A DNA stretch of 64,000 nucleotides from Pseudidiomarina indica (GTDB taxonomy: Bacteria; Pseudomonadota; Gammaproteobacteria; Enterobacterales; Alteromonadaceae). Location of the stretch: positions 62,001 to 126,000 of the forward strand of contig JAJUHK010000005.1 of NCBI GenBank assembly GCA_029279945.1, given 5' to 3'. The position numbers were made by a program, and so were the translations under genes. Under the pieces are notes generated by a model, which worked only from the letters and a program-made list of their open reading frames with translations, was not told the origin of the DNA and did no database searches. Numbering within the stretch: the stretch's first letter is position 1; every line of letters starts with the position of its first letter. Shown here one piece after another: positions 19,715 through 28,421 of this stretch.

Positions 19715-21370
19715 ATGAAGCATTGGTTTAAATCGGGAAAACCTTATATTTGGCTGACTGCTGGTGCAGTGAGTGTCAGCCTTATCGCTGTGTTGGGCTT
19801 ACTGGCGCTAATCGCTTGGCGTGGCTTGTCTTACTTTTGGCCAGCAGCTATTCACGAATTGGAAGTGAAAGCTCATGATGGTTCGACGCAAATTATTATC
19901 GGTGAAATCTACGAGCGTGAAGAAGTTTCCATTGAGCGTTTGCAAGAGGCCGGTTTAGCAGTGAGTGGAAACGCTGACGAAATGTTGGAGCGGTGGCTGC
20001 TAAAAATTGGTAACCGTGAGTATATGCCCTTGGATTTCATGTGGGTGATGGCTCCGCAAATCGTTCGCCATGATACGCCTCAAGATCTTGCTGTTATTGA
20101 GCGCAGCAAAGATGGAAACTTTTATGGGTACATCGTTGACGTGCTTGAGCACGGGCAATCCATCGTCGGTACAGCTGTATTGCGGGATGTGTTGGCGGAA
20201 CGTATGCAGCGCGCGGTACAGTTGAACGAACAGGCAAGTGCGTTGCAACAAGGGGCGATTGGCTCGATAAACTATCAATTGAATCGGCTACGGCTTGAAC
20301 GTCGCGGCTTAGAACTGGAACAGCAACTTACTGCAGCTGATGAGCAGCGAATTCAAGAGCAACAGCAAGAGCTGCAACAGCGTTATCAGGAACTCGAACA
20401 GAAGTTATTTAGTCTTCGTGAAGAAGCCAACCGTGATAGCCTCGTGGTTCGTGATATGCGCGGGATGGAAGTGGTAATCCCCATGTATAGAGTGTTGGAT
20501 GTGACTTATCCAAACGATATGGGGCTGTTCGGCAAATTGGGTCATTTTTTTGGCCAGATCGGTAAGTTTATTACCGAAGATCCGCGTGAAGCCAATACCG
20601 AAGGTGGGGTGTTCCCAGCAATTTTTGGGACTGTCTTCATGGTGCTATTGATGTCCGTCATTGTGACGCCATTTGGGGTTATGGCAGCTATCTATCTGCA
20701 TGAATATGCGGGGAAAAACGCCATAACGAAATTGATACGAATTGCCGTGATTAACCTCGCTGGAGTACCCTCGATTGTTTATGGGGTATTCGGTTTAGGA
20801 TTCTTCGTCTACATGGTTGGTGGTAGTTTAGACCAAATCTTTTATCCCGAAGCATTACCGAGTCCAACCTTTGGCACGCCAGGTGTCATGTGGTCAGCAA
20901 TCACATTGGCAATTCTCACGCTACCGGTAGTGATTGTTTCGACTGAGGAAGGTTTATCACGGATTCCGAGTAGTCTACGTGAAGGGAGCTTGGCGTTGGG
21001 AGCAACGAAAGCTGAAACCTTATGGCGGATTATTCTGCCAATGGCTTCTCCAGCAATCATGACCGGATTAATTTTGGCAGTAGCCCGCGCCGCAGGTGAG
21101 GTGGCACCATTGATGTTAGTTGGGGTAGTGAAATCAGCGCCGATGTTACCTGTCGATGGCAACTTTCCATATTTCCATTTAGACAGAAAATTTATGCATT
21201 TAGGTTTCCATATTTATGACGTTGGCTTCCAAAGCCCGAACGTTGAAGCTGCGCGACCGTTGGTTTACGCCACGTCGTTACTGTTGGTTACCGTGATTAT
21301 CGGATTGAACTTAACGGCAATTGGCGTGCGGAACCACTTACGTGAAAAATACCGCTCACTTGAGAATTAA
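19715..21370 (+). CDS. pstA: Phosphate ABC transporter permease PstA, large form
   Basis: Second permease of the importer. I start at the ATG at 19715, with GGGG about 8 bases before it, rather than the in-frame GTG at 19703. The 551 residues are well above E. coli PstA (296). After a membrane segment at about 14-38 there is a long extracytoplasmic insert to about 295, containing a Gln/Glu-rich coiled coil at about 173-241. The permease domain follows, with EAA loop SLALGATKAETLWRIILP. The enlarged PstC and PstA probably evolved together, their outside parts making contact. It ends 47 bp before pstB. Confidence 0.93.
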   Translation: MKHWFKSGKPYIWLTAGAVSVSLIAVLGLLALIAWRGLSYFWPAAIHELEVKAHDGSTQIIIGEIYEREEVSIERLQEAGLAVSGNADEMLERWLLKIGNREYMPLDFMWVMAPQIVRHDTPQDLAVIERSKDGNFYGYIVDVLEHGQSIVGTAVLRDVLAERMQRAVQLNEQASALQQGAIGSINYQLNRLRLERRGLELEQQLTAADEQRIQEQQQELQQRYQELEQKLFSLREEANRDSLVVRDMRGMEVVIPMYRVLDVTYPNDMGLFGKLGHFFGQIGKFITEDPREANTEGGVFPAIFGTVFMVLLMSVIVTPFGVMAAIYLHEYAGKNAITKLIRIAVINLAGVPSIVYGVFGLGFFVYMVGGSLDQIFYPEALPSPTFGTPGVMWSAITLAILTLPVVIVSTEEGLSRIPSSLREGSLALGATKAETLWRIILPMASPAIMTGLILAVARAAGEVAPLMLVGVVKSAPMLPVDGNFPYFHLDRKFMHLGFHIYDVGFQSPNVEAARPLVYATSLLLVTVIIGLNLTAIGVRNHLREKYRSLEN

Positions 21371-21417
21371 ATGTGCAAGCGGACAAATTTTAGATTCAGT
21401 GTAGAAGGTTGATATAT

Positions 21418-22236
21418 ATGATTTCGGTCACTCCCATTAGCAGTCATACCGAGAATTTAGATCTGGCAAATTTGAGCGCAGATAAAACGGCGTTAGCGAT
21501 CCGTGATTTAAGTTTGCATTATGGAGAAGCGCAAGCGTTGTACGATATTTCGATGAAAATTCCGAAGCATCGAGTGACCGCATTCATCGGGCCATCAGGT
21601 TGTGGTAAATCAACGCTATTACGTTGTATCAACCGGATGAACGATTTGGTCGACAACTGCCGGGTCGCTGGTGAGATATTACTGAGCGACAAAAACATTT
21701 ACGACAAAGATGTTGATGTTGCAGCGCTACGGCGGCGGGTTGGAATGGTATTCCAACGCCCCAACCCTTTTCCAAAATCTATCTATGAAAACGTTGTATA
21801 TGGGATGCGCTTACAGGGTGTGAATGATCGGCGTACACTGGATGAAGTCGTGGAGCGTTCATTAAAAGGCGCAGCACTTTGGGATGAAGTGAAAGATCGC
21901 TTGAATGAGTCAGCGTTTGGTTTATCCGGTGGTCAACAACAACGGCTAGTGATTGCCCGTGCGATTGCGATTGAACCAGAAGTATTGTTACTTGATGAGC
22001 CGACGTCAGCACTTGACCCAATTTCGACGTTAACGATCGAGGAGTTGATCACCGAATTAAAAGAACAATTTACCGTGGTGATTGTTACCCACAATATGCA
22101 GCAAGCGGCGCGGGTTTCGGATCAAACAGCATTTATGTATATGGGCAAATTAATTGAGTATGCTGATACCAACACGTTGTTCACCACCCCCACACAGAAA
22201 CAAACGGAAGATTATATTACTGGTCGCTACGGCTAA
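21418..22236 (+). CDS. pstB: Phosphate ABC transporter ATP-binding protein
   Basis: ATPase subunit that powers PstCA. The ATG at 21418 has AAGG 9 bases before it; an in-frame TTG at 21409 is unlikely. The 272 residues carry Walker [10 protein letters not shown] (about 58-66), a Q-loop in [16 protein letters not shown], the signature LSGGQQQR, Walker [14 protein letters not shown] and the switch His in VTHNMQQA. The N-terminal 25 residues are an extension typical of proteobacterial PstB. It is followed by phoU after 12 bp. Confidence 0.97.
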   Translation: MISVTPISSHTENLDLANLSADKTALAIRDLSLHYGEAQALYDISMKIPKHRVTAFIGPSGCGKSTLLRCINRMNDLVDNCRVAGEILLSDKNIYDKDVDVAALRRRVGMVFQRPNPFPKSIYENVVYGMRLQGVNDRRTLDEVVERSLKGAALWDEVKDRLNESAFGLSGGQQQRLVIARAIAIEPEVLLLDEPTSALDPISTLTIEELITELKEQFTVVIVTHNMQQAARVSDQTAFMYMGKLIEYADTNTLFTTPTQKQTEDYITGRYG

Positions 22237-22248
22237 CAGGAGTCGGAA

Positions 22249-22965
22249 ATGGATAAGTTAAATATGAGCCGGCATATTTCCGGCAAATTTAATGACGAGT
22301 TAGAAGCTGTTCGAAATCAGGTTCTCACTATGGGAGGCTTGGTTGAACAGCAGTTGCGGGACTCGTTGCGTGCCATTGAAACATCTGATCATGAATTGGC
22401 CGAGCAGATTTTGCAGCGTGACGAAAAAATCAATGCATTAGAAATGCAAATTGACGAAGCCTGTGTCCAGATTATTGCGAAGCGCCAGCCGGCTGCGAGT
22501 GATTTGCGTCTTATTATTGCTATTTTCAAAACCATTTCAGACCTAGAACGCATGGGCGATGAAGTTGAGCGGATTGGGCGTGTGGCGCTAGAAAGCTTTA
22601 ACAACGACCAACAGCATTTCTTAGTGAGTTTAGAAAATCTCGGGCAACAGGTACTGGTGATGTTGCAACGAGTATTAGATGCCTTTGCGCGAATGGACAT
22701 GAACGCCGCGATTGATGTGCATCAAATGGATGCTCAAGCTGATCGCCAATATGAAGCATTAACTCGTCAGTTGATGACATATATGATGGAAGATCCGCGT
22801 GGTATTCCAAAGGTTATGAATGTGCTGTGGTCGGCACGATCGTTAGAACGAATTGGTGACCGCTGTCAGAATATCGCGGAATACATCATTTTCTTTGTTA
22901 AAGGTAAGGATGTCCGACACGTCTCCTCAGATACGCTGCGCCAAACTCTCACCGGCCAACAGTAA
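22249..22965 (+). CDS. phoU: Phosphate signalling complex protein PhoU
   Basis: Peripheral protein that links Pst activity to PhoR and keeps the regulon off in high phosphate. The 238 residues form two PhoU three-helix repeats with the metal-binding-type ExxxDxxxD patterns (KTISDLERMGDEVERIG near 93-109 and SLERIGDRCQNIAEYI near 202-217). The start ATG has GGAG 6 bases upstream. It is last gene of the pst operon, followed by a hairpin shared with the convergent serA. Confidence 0.96.
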   Translation: MDKLNMSRHISGKFNDELEAVRNQVLTMGGLVEQQLRDSLRAIETSDHELAEQILQRDEKINALEMQIDEACVQIIAKRQPAASDLRLIIAIFKTISDLERMGDEVERIGRVALESFNNDQQHFLVSLENLGQQVLVMLQRVLDAFARMDMNAAIDVHQMDAQADRQYEALTRQLMTYMMEDPRGIPKVMNVLWSARSLERIGDRCQNIAEYIIFFVKGKDVRHVSSDTLRQTLTGQQ

Positions 22966-22974
22966 TTGTAAGAT

Positions 22975-23008
22975 AAGCCCGCATGTGTTAATACAAAATG
23001 CGGGCTTT
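22975..23008. terminator. Hairpin between phoU and serA
   Basis: AAGCCCGCAT and ATGCGGGCTT are a perfect 10-bp stem with a 14-base loop between convergent phoU and serA; the stem overlaps the serA stop. The T tail is short on both sides (three bases), so it may be a moderate terminator. Confidence 0.6.
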
Positions 23009-24247
23009 GATGGTTCCTTCAATGCACCGCATCTGTGCTAATAGCTCGTTAGCAATAGCGCTGCGCTGATGCCGCGTTTCAATATCGATTACCACGTAAC
23101 CAATGTGGCTATCAGTTTGTAAGTACTGGCCGGCAACGTTGATATTATATTCTGTAATGAGTTGGTTAATATGGGTCAGCATACCAGGCCGATTTTGGTG
23201 GATATGCAATAAACGCCGTGCCCCCGCATGAGTTGGTAACGACACCTCAGGGAAATTAACTGCGGATAGGGTTGACCCGTTATCTGAATAACGCACTAAT
23301 TTACCCGCAACTTCAACACCAATATTAGCCTGTGCCTCTTCTGTAGAACCACCGATATGCGGAGTCAAAATACAGTTATCGAGGCCGCGCAAGGGGGATT
23401 CAAAACGTTCATTATTTGCTGTCGGTTCAACGGGAAATACGTCAATGGCAGCCCCGCCTAAATGTCCTGATTTTAATGCATCGGCTAACGCGTTGATTTT
23501 AACTACTGTACCGCGCGATGCATTGATAAGTATTGCACCTGGCTTCATTTGAGCGAGTTGCTCTTCGCCAATCATCCACTGGGTTTGAGGTGTTTCAGGA
23601 ACGTGTAGGGTCACTACATCAACGCTCTGCAATAATTTTTCTAACGATTGTTCTTGCACTGCATTGCCCAATGAAAGTTTTGGCTCAATATCGTAAAATC
23701 GCACGTGCATGCCAATTTGTTCAGCCAAGATACTGAGCTGACTACCGATATGGCCATAGCCGATGATCCCCAATACTTTGCCGCGAGCTTCAAATGAACC
23801 AGCTGCTGCTTTATCCCATACACCACGGTGTGCTGCCGCATTTTTTTGTGGGACACGTCGCAGTAACATGATGATTTCGGCGAGAACGAGTTCGGCAACA
23901 CTGCGAGTATTGGAAAATGGAGCATTAAAGACTACTACCCCATGGTCGCGTGCAGCAACTAGATCAACTTGATTAGTGCCAATACAAAAACATCCCACTG
24001 CGGCCAGTTTTTCAGCGGCAGCAAAGACTTTATCGGTCAAGTGTGTGCGTGAGCGAATCCCCAAAAAGTGGACATCTTTGATTTGTTCGCACAGCTCGGC
24101 TTCGCTTAATGAGTGCTTGAGACAGCGGATGTTGCTGTAACCATGTTGGCGTAGCGTATCTACCGCATTCTCGTGAATTCCTTCGAGCAGGAGGATATTG
24201 ATTCGATCCTTAGCGAGCGATACCGAAGGTGTTGCTGTGCGCGTCAT
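22988..24247 (-). CDS. serA: D-3-phosphoglycerate dehydrogenase
   Basis: First step of serine synthesis, oxidising 3-phosphoglycerate with NAD. The 419 residues (410 in E. coli) show substrate domain, NAD-binding domain with GIIGYGHIGSQ near 160, catalytic Arg in NASRGTVV and the catalytic His in TPHIGGSTEEAQ. A C-terminal ACT domain for serine feedback ends in RCIEGTIKARILY. GGAG lies 5 bases before the ATG. It starts 2 bp after rpiA and is in an operon fau-rpiA-serA. Confidence 0.96.
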   Translation of the reverse strand: MTRTATPSVSLAKDRINILLLEGIHENAVDTLRQHGYSNIRCLKHSLSEAELCEQIKDVHFLGIRSRTHLTDKVFAAAEKLAAVGCFCIGTNQVDLVAARDHGVVVFNAPFSNTRSVAELVLAEIIMLLRRVPQKNAAAHRGVWDKAAAGSFEARGKVLGIIGYGHIGSQLSILAEQIGMHVRFYDIEPKLSLGNAVQEQSLEKLLQSVDVVTLHVPETPQTQWMIGEEQLAQMKPGAILINASRGTVVKINALADALKSGHLGGAAIDVFPVEPTANNERFESPLRGLDNCILTPHIGGSTEEAQANIGVEVAGKLVRYSDNGSTLSAVNFPEVSLPTHAGARRLLHIHQNRPGMLTHINQLITEYNINVAGQYLQTDSHIGYVVIDIETRHQRSAIANELLAQMRCIEGTIKARILY

Positions 24248-24249
24248 GG

Positions 24250-24912
24250 TTACTCCATTTTTCTCAATCCGTTGGGGGTGGCAATAATCGCCAGGTTTGC
24301 ACCACGGTTAGCAAATAAACCGTTGGTAACAACACCTACAATACTATTCAATTGTTGTTCGAGTTGAACAGGGTCTAAGATATCAAAGTTATGAATATCC
24401 AGAATGACATTGCCATTATCGGTAACAAATCCTTGTCGCCACACCGGGTCACCGCCAAGTTTCACAATCTCGCGTGCTACATAAGAGCGCGCCATCGGGA
24501 TTACTTCAACCGGCACAGGGAAATTACCCAAGCGGCCAACAACTTTGCTTTCATCGGCAATACAGATAAATTTATCGGCTACCGCCGCAATGATTTTTTC
24601 ACGAGTTAATGCCCCGCCACCGCCTTTGACCATGCGCAAATGTTCGTCAATCTCATCCGCGCCATCCACATAGACAGGCAGGTCCGCTACATTATTCAGC
24701 TCAAAGACTTCAATACCGTGAGCTTTTAACCGCGCGGTTGAAGCTTCTGAGCTCGACACAGCACCCTCGATGTCGTGCTTACGAGTAGCTAATGCATCAA
24801 TAAAGTAATTCACTGTTGAACCAGTTCCAACACCAACAATGGTATTAGGTTCGATGTAGTCTAAAGCTGCTTCGGCGGCTTGCCGTTTTAGTTGGTCTTG
24901 AAGGCTGGTCAT
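24250..24912 (-). CDS. rpiA: Ribose-5-phosphate isomerase A
   Basis: Interconverts ribose-5-phosphate and ribulose-5-phosphate in the pentose phosphate pathway. The 220 residues (219 in E. coli) carry GVGTGST (phosphate binding), SSEAST, DGADEID with catalytic Asp, and [12 protein letters not shown] with catalytic Glu. I prefer the second ATG (24912) because the first, at 24918, abuts the only GGA sequence and leaves no spacing. It lies downstream of fau by 44 bp and upstream of serA by 2 bp. Confidence 0.96.
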   Translation of the reverse strand: MTSLQDQLKRQAAEAALDYIEPNTIVGVGTGSTVNYFIDALATRKHDIEGAVSSSEASTARLKAHGIEVFELNNVADLPVYVDGADEIDEHLRMVKGGGGALTREKIIAAVADKFICIADESKVVGRLGNFPVPVEVIPMARSYVAREIVKLGGDPVWRQGFVTDNGNVILDIHNFDILDPVQLEQQLNSIVGVVTNGLFANRGANLAIIATPNGLRKME

Positions 24913-24956
24913 GATCATTTCCGAGGTTAGAAGTCATGGTGTTAAAGTATACCGAG

Positions 24957-25541
24957 TTAGCCCCGAAAATCCCATACTTTCGCTGGGGTAATCACCATGG
25001 CTAGAGGAACATCCCAAGGTTGTGCGGGTAATTTCTCAACATATTGTTCGTTATATGCAAGCCCAATGGGCAGTACATTAAGGCGTCCCTGATACCACCA
25101 TTGTAGGGTGCGATCGTAATAACCACCCCCCATCCCCAGCCGATTACCCTGACGGTCAAACGCCACTAAGGGGACGAGCATAATCTGTAATTGATGCAGG
25201 GGGACGACGTCTTGAACAGTTAAACATGGTTCCGGAATGCCGTAGCGGTTGGTCGTCCATTGAGTGTTGTCATGCACCTCAAGGAAGAGTAGGTGGCCGC
25301 GCCGAAAAGGGTGCAAAATAGGTAACGCCAAGCGATGCCCTTGTGCCAGTATTTGTGCGTTGAGTGTGGCGGTGGGGAGTTCCGCTTTGACACTGTGATA
25401 GCTGGCAATGATGCTAGGCTGCTGCAGTTCGGGTAATGCTAGTAAGTGCTGACCAACGTGTTGAGCAGCACTTTTCCGTTGTGCGTCAGACAGTTTTGCA
25501 CGAGCGTTGAGTTGCTGCTGGCGTAATTGCTGTTGTGGCAC
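24957..25541 (-). CDS. fau: 5-formyltetrahydrofolate cyclo-ligase
   Basis: Converts 5-formyl-THF to 5,10-methenyl-THF with ATP, recycling a folate storage form; known as ygfA/fau. The 194 residues include PLVAFDRQGNRLGMGGGYYDRTL, the family signature binding phosphate and folate. The start is GTG (MPQQQLRQQQLN), with GAGG 11 bases before it. In E. coli the gene follows zapA-ssrS directly; here an amidohydrolase gene lies between. Only 53 bp separate its start from that divergent gene. Confidence 0.92.
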   Translation of the reverse strand: MPQQQLRQQQLNARAKLSDAQRKSAAQHVGQHLLALPELQQPSIIASYHSVKAELPTATLNAQILAQGHRLALPILHPFRRGHLLFLEVHDNTQWTTNRYGIPEPCLTVQDVVPLHQLQIMLVPLVAFDRQGNRLGMGGGYYDRTLQWWYQGRLNVLPIGLAYNEQYVEKLPAQPWDVPLAMVITPAKVWDFRG

Positions 25542-25594
25542 GGCGCTGTTATCCTCTAAGAACTAGTTCTAATAATAATGACAGAGAGTACTCC

Positions 25595-27157
25595 ATGATA
25601 CGCCAACTCATGCAATTGTTAACCTTTCTCATCGTAAGTATATCAGTTGCTGTGGCTGCGCCACCGAAAGCACCACTACGTGGTGAGCAAGGTGACGGAC
25701 CTTTTTCTCGATTAATTATTCGCGGTGCCACATTGATTAATGGTGAAGGTGCTCCAGCCCGTGGTCCGGTTGATATTGTGATCGAAAACGATCGCATTGT
25801 GAATGTGGTGAGTGTCGGTTATCCAGGTGTTCCAATCCGCCCCAATCAACGTCCACATGCGCTTCCCGGTGATAAAGAAATTGATGCCACGGGGCATTAT
25901 GTGTTGCCAGGATTTATCGATATGCATGGGCATATCGGTGGGTCAGCTGCAGATATTCCCGCGGAGTATGTCTTGAAGTTGTGGCTAGCTCATGGCATTA
26001 CCACGGTGCGCGAGCCTGGTAGTTTCAATGGGCTTGAATGGACTAAATGGCATCAGCAACAAGCCGAGAGCAATGCAATTGTAGCGCCGCGCATCATTCC
26101 TTTTGTGAGCTTTGGTATGGGTGCTGAGGAACCTATCTTCAATGGGGAACAAGCACGTGCCTGGGTGCGTCACGTTAAACAACAAGGCGCCGCTGGTATT
26201 AAATTCTTTGGTGCTACGCCAAAGGTCATGGCAGCAGCCTTAGATGAAGCTAAGCAACAGCAATTAGGCACTATGATGCACCATGCGCAATTAAGTGTCG
26301 TGCGAACAAACGTGCTCGATTCAGCGCGTATGGGTTTGGACAGTATGGAGCACTGGTATGGATTACCAGAAGCTTTGTTCACTGAACAAGTGATTCAAAA
26401 CTATCCGCCGCATTATAACTATAACAATGAGCAAGACCGTTTCAGCGAAGCAGGGAAATTATGGCAGCAAGCAGCTGCACCGGGAAGTGACAAGTGGAAT
26501 GCAGTACGTGACGAGCTGATAGCGCTGGATTTTACCATCAATCCAACCTTAACTATCTATGAAGCCAGTCGTGATTTAATGCGTGAGCGCCGTGCTGTTT
26601 GGCATGACGAGTATACCTTACCGCAGCTGTGGGATTTCTTCACACCGAGTCGTTACGCGCATGGTTCGTATTGGTTCGACTGGACCACCGATGAAGAGGT
26701 TGCTTGGCGTAAAAACTATCAATTATGGATGACCTTCTTGAACGATTTTAAAAATCATGGCGGTCGTGTAACCACAGGATCAGATGCAGGTTACATCTAC
26801 AAAATTTATGGCTTTGGTTTTATCCGCGAATTGGAGTTACTGCGTGAAGCTGGCTTCAACGCACTTGAAGTTATCCAGGCGGCAACACTCAATGGTGCTG
26901 AAGCGCTTGGTTTAGAAGATGAAATTGGTAGTGTGGTACCTGGTAAAAAAGCAGATTTGATTATCGTAAAAGACAATCCACTGGCCAACTTCAAGGTGTT
27001 ATACGGCACTGGGCATTACCGTTTGGATGAGAATAACCAACCGATACGTACAGAGGGGATCCGTTATACCATCAAAGATGGAATCGTTTATGACGTCCAA
27101 GAACTACTGACTGATGTGCGCCGGATTGTGGCAGAGGAAAAAACTAAACGGAAGTAG
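25595..27157 (+). CDS. Secreted amidohydrolase-family protein
   Basis: Metal-dependent hydrolase of the amidohydrolase superfamily, exported by a signal peptide. The start at 25595 puts the signal peptide first (MIRQLMQLLTFLIVSISVAVAA) with GAGAG 8 bases upstream. The 520 residues have the HxH motif in GFIDMHGHIGG near 115, a Lys in AAGIKFFGA near 210, His in MMHHAQ and SMEHWYG, and the metal Asp in TTGSDAGY near 410. The C-terminal GSVVPGKKADLIIV returns to the small beta-sandwich. It resembles periplasmic imidazolonepropionase-like or dipeptidase-like enzymes; the substrate is unknown. It lies between fau and ssrS, with no terminator before the 6S RNA. Confidence 0.85.
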   Translation: MIRQLMQLLTFLIVSISVAVAAPPKAPLRGEQGDGPFSRLIIRGATLINGEGAPARGPVDIVIENDRIVNVVSVGYPGVPIRPNQRPHALPGDKEIDATGHYVLPGFIDMHGHIGGSAADIPAEYVLKLWLAHGITTVREPGSFNGLEWTKWHQQQAESNAIVAPRIIPFVSFGMGAEEPIFNGEQARAWVRHVKQQGAAGIKFFGATPKVMAAALDEAKQQQLGTMMHHAQLSVVRTNVLDSARMGLDSMEHWYGLPEALFTEQVIQNYPPHYNYNNEQDRFSEAGKLWQQAAAPGSDKWNAVRDELIALDFTINPTLTIYEASRDLMRERRAVWHDEYTLPQLWDFFTPSRYAHGSYWFDWTTDEEVAWRKNYQLWMTFLNDFKNHGGRVTTGSDAGYIYKIYGFGFIRELELLREAGFNALEVIQAATLNGAEALGLEDEIGSVVPGKKADLIIVKDNPLANFKVLYGTGHYRLDENNQPIRTEGIRYTIKDGIVYDVQELLTDVRRIVAEEKTKRK

Positions 27158-27169
27158 TAGAAGGAGGGT

Positions 27170-27353
27170 GACTACCCGGAATGCCGCTGCGGTGCCTTGG
27201 CCCTTGAACCCACTGGTTCAAGGCGGGGTTCAAGTAACGTGACTTAAGGCTTCTCGATACGAGTCGAGCTTGCACAATGGTCACGCAAAGAACCCCTAGT
27301 TTACAAACATCGGCTCAGGGACATCGGCTTGCTGGCGTACATCCCAGGCAGTC
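27170..27353 (-). ncRNA. ssrS: 6S RNA
   Basis: RNA that mimics an open promoter and sequesters sigma70-RNA polymerase in stationary phase. On the - strand the 5' end (GACTGCCTGGGATG) pairs with the 3' end (CATTCCGGGTAGTC), giving a closing stem and a length of about 184 nt, as in E. coli. Conserved blocks: CCCTGAGCCGATGT near the 5' side, GAAGCCTTAAG in the middle, and the CTTGAACC/GGTTCAAG hairpin near the 3' side. It lies just downstream of zapA, the conserved zapA-ssrS order. The ends are estimated from pairing. Confidence 0.93.
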
Positions 27354-27365
27354 ATAACTGTTAGT

Positions 27366-27671
27366 TTAACGTTTTGGACGTTGCTCTGCCATGACTTGTT
27401 CAAGGGTTTCTTGGAGAATTTTTAATTTTTCTTCGAGATCTGCGATGTGCTGCTGTAAACGCTGCTCATTTTGTGCAAACTCATGACACAAATTTAATCC
27501 AGCCATGACAGCAATTTGCTCTGGATTCGTTAATTTAGTATTGCTACGAATCATTTCTAACTTCGTATTAAGCCGAACAGCAGCTTGCTGCAAGGCAACT
27601 TCTTGCCCGGCAGGGCAATTCACCTTGTAGTGACGTTCCATCAATCGAATATCCATGGCGCGTTGGGTCAT
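27366..27671 (-). CDS. zapA: Cell division protein ZapA
   Basis: FtsZ-ring-associated protein that cross-links FtsZ filaments. The 101 residues begin with a small alpha/beta head, VNCPAGQEVALQQAA, that matches E. coli ZapA, and end in a coiled coil (about 64-97, EQRLQQHIADLEEKLKILQ). GAGGAAG precedes the ATG. It is divergent from ygfB and precedes ssrS, as in E. coli. Confidence 0.93.
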   Translation of the reverse strand: MTQRAMDIRLMERHYKVNCPAGQEVALQQAAVRLNTKLEMIRSNTKLTNPEQIAVMAGLNLCHEFAQNEQRLQQHIADLEEKLKILQETLEQVMAEQRPKR

Positions 27672-27808
27672 GCCGCTTCCTCTACAATAATACGAATTTA
27701 ATCGGTCTTATTTATGGCTATTATGCACGTATCAAGGGCGTTTGTCAGCTAGCCTGATGAGCTTTGCAATGATAGGATGGAAGCACTGTAACCAATGAGT
27801 GAAAGATT

Positions 27809-28396
27809 ATGTCAGAAAAAGGTGGCGACCACGCCAAGTTGCTCACTTATGAGCGCCTTTCAGAATTGTTAGAACAACAGGATATGCTTCCTTCCGCAGC
27901 TGAAGTTCATGGGATAGTCACTGGAATGATTGCGGGAGGTGCACGCATTGATAAGGCGGATTGGCTCGTGTTATTGAGCGATTTAATCCATGAAGGGCAA
28001 TCGTTTAAGCCAGGCTCACGCGATATTTTACAAAGTATGGCAGAATTCATTGTGCATGATCTGCAAGATGCTGACTTAGGCTTCAACCTATTACTGCCTA
28101 ATGATCGAGAATCTCTCGTGGAGCGGTTGCATGCACTCATCCATTGGGTGCAGTCATTTTTAGTTGGCTTTGGAGTGAATCAAACCCATCTGGCTGAACT
28201 TTCTGAAGACGTCCGCGAAGTGATTAATGATTTGGTTGAAATCGCTAAATTGGATTTCATGATAGAAGAAGATGAAGAAGCTGAACGTGCTTATTTTGAG
28301 GTAGTCGAGTATTTGCGGATCTCAACGCTGCTATGCTTTAACGAGTTAGGATACCGCATCGACAGTAACTGCGGTTCAAACCAAACACTTCATTAA
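27809..28396 (+). CDS. ygfB: UPF0149 family protein YgfB
   Basis: Acidic cytoplasmic protein of the YgfB/YecA (UPF0149) family; its biochemical role is not established. The 195 residues include the family phrase AAEVHGIVTGMIAGG and an acidic helix FMIEEDEEAERAYFEVVEYLR near the C-terminus. The N-terminal YgfB-like fold is present, but the zinc-binding SEC-C tail of YecA proteins is not. It is the first gene of the ygfB-pepP-ubiH-ubiI run and divergent from zapA. Confidence 0.9.
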   Translation: MSEKGGDHAKLLTYERLSELLEQQDMLPSAAEVHGIVTGMIAGGARIDKADWLVLLSDLIHEGQSFKPGSRDILQSMAEFIVHDLQDADLGFNLLLPNDRESLVERLHALIHWVQSFLVGFGVNQTHLAELSEDVREVINDLVEIAKLDFMIEEDEEAERAYFEVVEYLRISTLLCFNELGYRIDSNCGSNQTLH

Positions 28397-28421
28397 TAGC
28401 TTGCATCAATGTGACGTGGTA

